Shown: in pieces, positions 59,940 through 64,000 of the stretch
Layout of the letters: every line of letters begins with the position of its first letter
Position numbering within the stretch: the first letter of the stretch is position 1
Source: Lentisphaeria bacterium
Lineage (GTDB): Bacteria > Verrucomicrobiota > Lentisphaeria > Victivallales > Victivallaceae
Reading direction: 5' to 3'
Assembly: GCA_017456285.1 (NCBI GenBank)
Contig: JAFTJQ010000032.1
Location: 22,447-86,446 of the forward strand
DNA length: 64,000 nucleotides
Position numbers and translations under genes: made by a program
The notes under the pieces: generated by a model
What the model saw: the letters and a program-made list of their open reading frames with translations, nothing else
What the model was told of the DNA's origin: nothing
Databases searched by the model: none

Positions 59940-60734
59940 TCAATCAATTCCGAAAAACGTTTTCGCATTGCGTGTAGTAATTTCCGCAATTTTTTCAATG
60001 CTTAAATTAAGTTCTTTCCCGATTCGCTCCGCCACATAATAGACGTAACGCGGGAAATTCTCCTTGCCCCTGAATGGTATCGGGGCCAAATAGGGCGAAT
60101 CCGTTTCAATTAAAAGTCTATCCAAGGGAATATGCGGCAAATTCTCTCGAATATTAGCGGCTTTGTTAAATGTTACCATGCCGGTAACTCCCAAATAGCC
60201 GCCAATTGCCAAAAACTTCTCGCAATACTCAATATTTCCTGCATAGCAATGCACTACGAATTTGCCGCCATGCTCGCTAAAATTTTTCAAAATACGATAA
60301 CAATCATCGTAGGCACAATAACGATTATCCTTGTCACGGCAATGGACAATCGCAGGCAAATTCCAATCCAATGCCAAACTCAAAAACTCTTCAAAAACCT
60401 TTATCTGATTAGCGTAATCGCTTAAATCATAGAAGTAATCAAGTCCCAATTCGCCGATTGCTTTCAGTTTTTTTGCATTTCGGAAAATCGAAAAATCTTC
60501 ACGGTTTTTCAAGTAAGCATCAGCATCATGCGGATGAACTCCGACCGCACAATAAGCACGCTCGAACTTCTCCGCAAACTCAGTTGCCAGTAAACTACCC
60601 TCATAACTTCCTGCAACTGCCATGAGATAGGTCGGATTATCTGCTTCGCAAAAGTCGTAATAATCCGACATCGTCATATTATTTTTTTCTTCACTCTCCC
60701 GATAGTAATGAAAGTGACTGTCAAAAAGTTCCAT
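59940..60734 (-). CDS. tatD: TatD-family metal-dependent hydrolase
   Basis: The 264-aa protein has the TatD metal motifs: LFDSHFHYY at the N-terminus, AIGELGLDYFYD, PAIVHCRD, FVVHCYAG and LIETDSPYLAPIP. Members are 3'-5' DNases or D-aminoacyl-tRNA deacylases. It sits 3 bases from the purD stop, so it is probably cotranscribed. Confidence 0.92.
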   Translation of the reverse strand: MELFDSHFHYYRESEEKNNMTMSDYYDFCEADNPTYLMAVAGSYEGSLLATEFAEKFERAYCAVGVHPHDADAYLKNREDFSIFRNAKKLKAIGELGLDYFYDLSDYANQIKVFEEFLSLALDWNLPAIVHCRDKDNRYCAYDDCYRILKNFSEHGGKFVVHCYAGNIEYCEKFLAIGGYLGVTGMVTFNKAANIRENLPHIPLDRLLIETDSPYLAPIPFRGKENFPRYVYYVAERIGKELNLSIEKIAEITTRNAKTFFGID

Positions 60735-60737
60735 AAT

Positions 60738-62030
60738 TTACTTGCCGTTATTTTTTCTGCGAATTGCTTTTTGGGCAATATCTTTGCGATAGAAAACATC
60801 GTTCCAAGTAATTTTGCTTACCGCCTTGTAAGAATTTGCAATCGCTTCTTCAATGGTTGCTCCAAGTGCGGATACCCCCAGAACTCGACCGCCGGCAGTA
60901 ACAATTTCTCCGTCCTTAAATGCAGTACCTGCATGGAAAACAACTGCCCCCGTCTCCGCAGCAGCGTCCAAACCGGTAATTACATCGCCCTTGCGGTAAC
61001 TCTCCGGATAACCACCTGCCGCCATAACCACTGAAACGGCATGTTCTTTTTTCCACTTAATATCGCAATCAGCAAGTTTTCCGTCAATAACTTTGAGCAG
61101 CATATCAACAATATCGCTGTCCAGTCGACGCATAACCGCCTGCACTTCAGGGTCGCCGAAGCGGACATTAAATTCAAGCACTTTCGGTCCCTTGGCTGTA
61201 ACCATAACTCCGACGAAAATCAACCCACGGAAATTGAGTTTATCCTCCTGCACCCCACGGAGGAAATTATCCAAAATTTCAGTTTGAATCTGTGCCATAA
61301 CCTCATCACTTACCACCGGAGCAGGTGAATATGCTCCCATTCCGCCGGTATTAGGCCCTTTGTCATCATCGAAAATTCGCTTATGGTCTTGAGATGAAGC
61401 AAGAGAAACGATATTTTTTCCGTCGCAAAGTGCGAGGATTGAAGCCTCTTCACCGATTAAGCACTCCTCAATCAAAACTTTAGCACCTGATTTACCGAAT
61501 GCACCGTCAAAACAGCCTTTGGTAAATTCGATTGCATCAAGCATACTCTCGGCAACTAAAACACCTTTGCCTGCGGCAAGTCCGTCAGCTTTGATAACAA
61601 TAGAAGTTTCACCATTGGCATATTCGCTCTCAATATATTTTTTCGCTGATTCAAAATCGGTAAAAGTTGCCGCTTTGGCAGTGGGGATGTTGTATTTCAG
61701 CATGAATTTTTTTGCGAAATCCTTGCTGCCCTCAAGTTGAGCCGCATATTTATCAGGCCCGAAAACTTTAAGACCGCGAGCAGCAAATACATCGACAATA
61801 CCGTCACACAAGGGTGCTTCAGGGCCGATTACGGTCAATTCAATATTATTCGCAACGGCAAAATCTGCCAATTCCTCAAGTTTGTCAACCCCCAAAGCCA
61901 CACACTCTGCGACTTGACTGATTCCGGCATTACCGGGGGCGCAAAATAATTTATCAACCAACTTGCTCTCACGGATTTTCCAGCAAAGTGCATGCTCTCT
62001 ACCACCTGAACCGACAACTAAAATATTCAT
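60738..62030 (-). CDS. purD: Phosphoribosylamine-glycine ligase
   Basis: It catalyses the second step of de novo purine synthesis. The 430-aa protein starts MNILVVGSGGREHALCWKI. It then has IGPEAPLCDGIVDVF, IVIKADGLAAGKGVLVAE, FDDDKGPNTGGMGAYSPAP and EFNVRFGDPEVQAV, the ATP-grasp and GARS signatures. The ATG at 62030 follows AAAGGTGA; the start 15 bases earlier (62045) is less natural. Confidence 0.96.
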   Translation of the reverse strand: MNILVVGSGGREHALCWKIRESKLVDKLFCAPGNAGISQVAECVALGVDKLEELADFAVANNIELTVIGPEAPLCDGIVDVFAARGLKVFGPDKYAAQLEGSKDFAKKFMLKYNIPTAKAATFTDFESAKKYIESEYANGETSIVIKADGLAAGKGVLVAESMLDAIEFTKGCFDGAFGKSGAKVLIEECLIGEEASILALCDGKNIVSLASSQDHKRIFDDDKGPNTGGMGAYSPAPVVSDEVMAQIQTEILDNFLRGVQEDKLNFRGLIFVGVMVTAKGPKVLEFNVRFGDPEVQAVMRRLDSDIVDMLLKVIDGKLADCDIKWKKEHAVSVVMAAGGYPESYRKGDVITGLDAAAETGAVVFHAGTAFKDGEIVTAGGRVLGVSALGATIEEAIANSYKAVSKITWNDVFYRKDIAQKAIRRKNNGK

Positions 62031-62229
62031 AATTTCACCTTTCACTTAAGTTACTGTTTAAATAATACTGCTTAATATAGCACATCAAAACTGTTTTTTC
62101 AAGACCCACAGCACTTTTTGTGCCGTATAATTCAAAAGAAATTTCAACGCAACGCAAAGCAACTCCCGAAGCAAATCGCTTTTAATAACTCAAAAAAACA
62201 ATAATTCTGCAAAATCTCTGCAAAAAAGA

Positions 62230-62257
62230 TTGAAAAATACGGAAATAGGTATATATT
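62230..62257 (+). promoter_or_regulatory. Promoter of glyQS
   Basis: TTGAAA (62230-62235) and TATATT (62252-62257) are 16 bases apart, about 57 bases before the ATG. No T-box is seen in the short leader. Confidence 0.55.
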
Positions 62258-62313
62258 AATAATTTAAGAAGTTTTTGTGAAATTTATATCATATCAAATA
62301 AAAGGAAATTATT

Positions 62314-63645
62314 ATGGCTGAAGAAAAAGATAATGCTTTAATGGAAAAAATCGTAAGCTTGTGCAAACGCAGAGGCTTCGTTTTCCAGAGTTCAGAAATT
62401 TACGGTGGATTCAATGGCTTCTGGGACTACGGGCCGTACGGCTGCCGCATGAAACGTGCGATTGAGAACTTGTGGTGGCACGAAATGGTCGAAACCCGTG
62501 ACAACGTTGAGGGGTTGGACTCAACAATCATCTGTCACCCGATGGTTTGGAAAGCTTCAGGTCACGTTGACCAATTCAGCGACCTCATGACCGACTGCAA
62601 AGATTGCAAATCACGCTTCCGTGTCGATCAGATGGAAGACCCGACGACTTGCTCAAACTGCGGTTCAAAAAACCTCACCGAACCGAGAGAATTTAATTTG
62701 ATGCTCCAAACCTATGTCGGACCTGTTTTCGATGATGAACACAAAGCATATTTGCGTGCAGAAACCTGTCAGCCGATTTTCGTTGACTTCAATCAGATTC
62801 GTGTGGCTTCACGTCAGAAACTGCCTTTCGGTATTGCACAGGTCGGTAAATCATTCCGTAACGAAATCAATCCGAGAAACTTTACTTTCCGCAGCAGAGA
62901 GTTCACTCAAATGGAGATGGAATTTTTCTGCGAAGAAGCTCAAGGCATGGAATTTTTTGAATACTGGAAAGAACAGCGTATTAACTACTACAAAAACAAA
63001 TTGAAATTCAAAGACGATTTCTTCCGTATTTACGTCCACGAGAAATTGGCTCACTACGCTAAAGCCGCAATCGATATTGAAGTAAAATTCCCCTTCGGCT
63101 GGGGCGAACTTGAGGGTGTTCACCACCGTGGAACTTGGGACTTGTCACAGCACTCTAAATTCTCAGGGCAGAATTTGGAATACATGGATCATGATACCGG
63201 TCGCAAATTCATGCCGACTTGTATTGAAACTTCAGTCGGTTTGGACAGAACTTTCCTCGCTGTTTTGGCAAATGCTTACGATGAAGACAAAGCAGCTACC
63301 CAGAAAGAGGGCATGGATGAGGATGTCCGTATCGTGCTTCACTTGCCGGCAACAATCGCTCCGATTCAAGTTGCAGTGCTTCCGCTTTCAAAGAAACTCA
63401 ACGAAAATGCAGAGAAACTCTATAAGGAACTTAACGAGCATTTCCGCTGTGAATTTGACGTTACCGGCAGTATCGGTAAACGCTATCGCCGTCAGGACGA
63501 AATCGGTACACCTTTCTGCGTAACATTCGACTTCGAATCTGCCGCAGACAATGCAGTAACCGTCCGCCACCGTGACAGCATGGAGCAGGAGCGTGTAAGC
63601 ATTGACTCATTGAATAAGTATCTCCAAGATAAAATTAATGAGTAA
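62314..63645 (+). CDS. glyQS: Glycyl-tRNA synthetase, homodimeric type
   Basis: The 443-aa class II synthetase charges tRNA-Gly. It has KIVSLCKRRGFVFQSSEIYG, then GFWDYGPYGCRMKRAI, typical of the alpha2 enzyme. KSFRNEINPRNFTFRSREF (motif 2) and CIETSVGLDRTFLAVL (motif 3) follow, then the anticodon-binding domain (APIQVAVLPLSKK). A zinc-ribbon-like insert has CKDCKSRF and CSNCGSK. Length fits the bacterial homodimeric form. AAAGGA precedes the ATG. Confidence 0.96.
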   Translation: MAEEKDNALMEKIVSLCKRRGFVFQSSEIYGGFNGFWDYGPYGCRMKRAIENLWWHEMVETRDNVEGLDSTIICHPMVWKASGHVDQFSDLMTDCKDCKSRFRVDQMEDPTTCSNCGSKNLTEPREFNLMLQTYVGPVFDDEHKAYLRAETCQPIFVDFNQIRVASRQKLPFGIAQVGKSFRNEINPRNFTFRSREFTQMEMEFFCEEAQGMEFFEYWKEQRINYYKNKLKFKDDFFRIYVHEKLAHYAKAAIDIEVKFPFGWGELEGVHHRGTWDLSQHSKFSGQNLEYMDHDTGRKFMPTCIETSVGLDRTFLAVLANAYDEDKAATQKEGMDEDVRIVLHLPATIAPIQVAVLPLSKKLNENAEKLYKELNEHFRCEFDVTGSIGKRYRRQDEIGTPFCVTFDFESAADNAVTVRHRDSMEQERVSIDSLNKYLQDKINE

Positions 63646-63669
63646 TTAATTAAAATTAAGACTAAAAAA

Positions 63670-63703
63670 GGCTGTTGCAAAAAATTGTAACAGTCTTTTT
63701 TTT
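63670..63703 (+). terminator. Intrinsic terminator after glyQS
   Basis: GGCTGTTGCA (63670-63679) pairs with TGTAACAGTC (63686-63695), allowing G-U, and is followed by eight T. The same stem sequence ends comM at 8976. Confidence 0.88.
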
Positions 63704-64000
63704 GCCGTAATGGCACATAGATGCATGCCGCATGGAAATTCCGTTGAAAGGTCGTGACTTCGTTGGTCGAAATAGTTGTTTTTTTGTGGGGAGTTGATTG
63801 CACTCCCCACACCCCAGCAACCAGCCATCAGGCTGGACGATTGTAATTTGAGTGGGTGCGATATGGCGGTTTGGTGATTGCTTCAATGTGGCAAAATTTT
63901 CGAGTTGTCCTCCCGCTTTTTTGCGGAATGACACCTCAAATCTTTTGCCACGAGTTGCCACACAACGGGGGAGATTGCCACTTGTCGCTAAATCGCTCCA
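63704..64000. other. Intergenic end region with several stem-loops
   Basis: No supported gene. Two perfect hairpins lie close together: GTGGGGAGT (63786-63794) with ACTCCCCAC (63802-63810), and CCAGCC-ATCA-GGCTGG (63821-63836). Further on, GTGGCAAAA and TTTTGCCAC form an inverted pair about 55 bases apart (about 63887 to 63950). The minus-strand open frames here run through these structures, end in the terminator and lack ribosome binding sites. The region may be a dispersed repeat. Confidence 0.5.

Noticed and set aside
63662..63961. A 99-aa minus-strand protein
   Set aside because: Its C-terminus is translated from the glyQS terminator, and its middle runs through two perfect hairpins. No start signal is visible.

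Overview
The window is AT-rich, gene-dense chromosome from a diderm bacterium. A BamA homologue, lipoproteins with lipoboxes and several type II-type pseudopilins show an outer membrane. Prepilin-like proteins with a C-terminal H-x9-DG motif, a five-gene pseudopilin cassette resembling the Verru_Chthon cassette, and carbohydrate genes (GH78, DUF4091) suggest the Planctomycetota-Verrucomicrobiota-Chlamydiota group. A host-associated Lentisphaerota is my best guess. This is inferred from gene content; no rRNA gene is present.

Layout. Positions 1-9000 are mostly housekeeping: an unknown partial gene, a D-Ala-D-Ala carboxypeptidase, leuA with a probable leucine attenuator, gmhB, prmA, a tandem thioredoxin-like protein, rsmD and a comM-like ATPase. 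At 9034-9900 a prepilin gene has its ribosome binding site and first 15 codons inverted relative to its body and promoter. A zinc-type CDF exporter and its ArsR regulator follow (9977-11341). Positions 11480-17350 look like an island: a 5' tRNA fragment beside a repeat array, small unknown genes, a 585-aa protein with HhH-GPD-like features, an FtsK-like motor with degenerate Walker motifs, a WYL regulator and a Fic protein.

Positions 17350-30590 hold a carbohydrate/phosphoester locus on the minus strand: two prepilin-like proteins, an 1110-aa glycosidase-like protein, two paralogous metallophosphoesterases, a sodium/solute symporter and a DUF4091 protein. A divergent AraC regulator probably controls it from a promoter region with two identical half-sites. 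Positions 30783-38114 hold the pseudopilin cassette. Its last, large gene carries an in-frame amber codon and is flanked by inverted copies of a dispersed repeat.

Positions 38117-64000 contain thi4 under a TPP riboswitch, a GH78 alpha-L-rhamnosidase, a LysM lipoprotein, a PgpH-type HD phosphodiesterase, ybeY, and a minus-strand run bamA-mazG-unknown-dciA-like-lipoprotein-rluA. They also contain a Sel1-repeat protein, a candidate structured RNA, a helical lipoprotein, folK-dus, an ECF sigma factor with a membrane-anchored vWA protein, and an RF-like protein, tatD, purD and glyQS.
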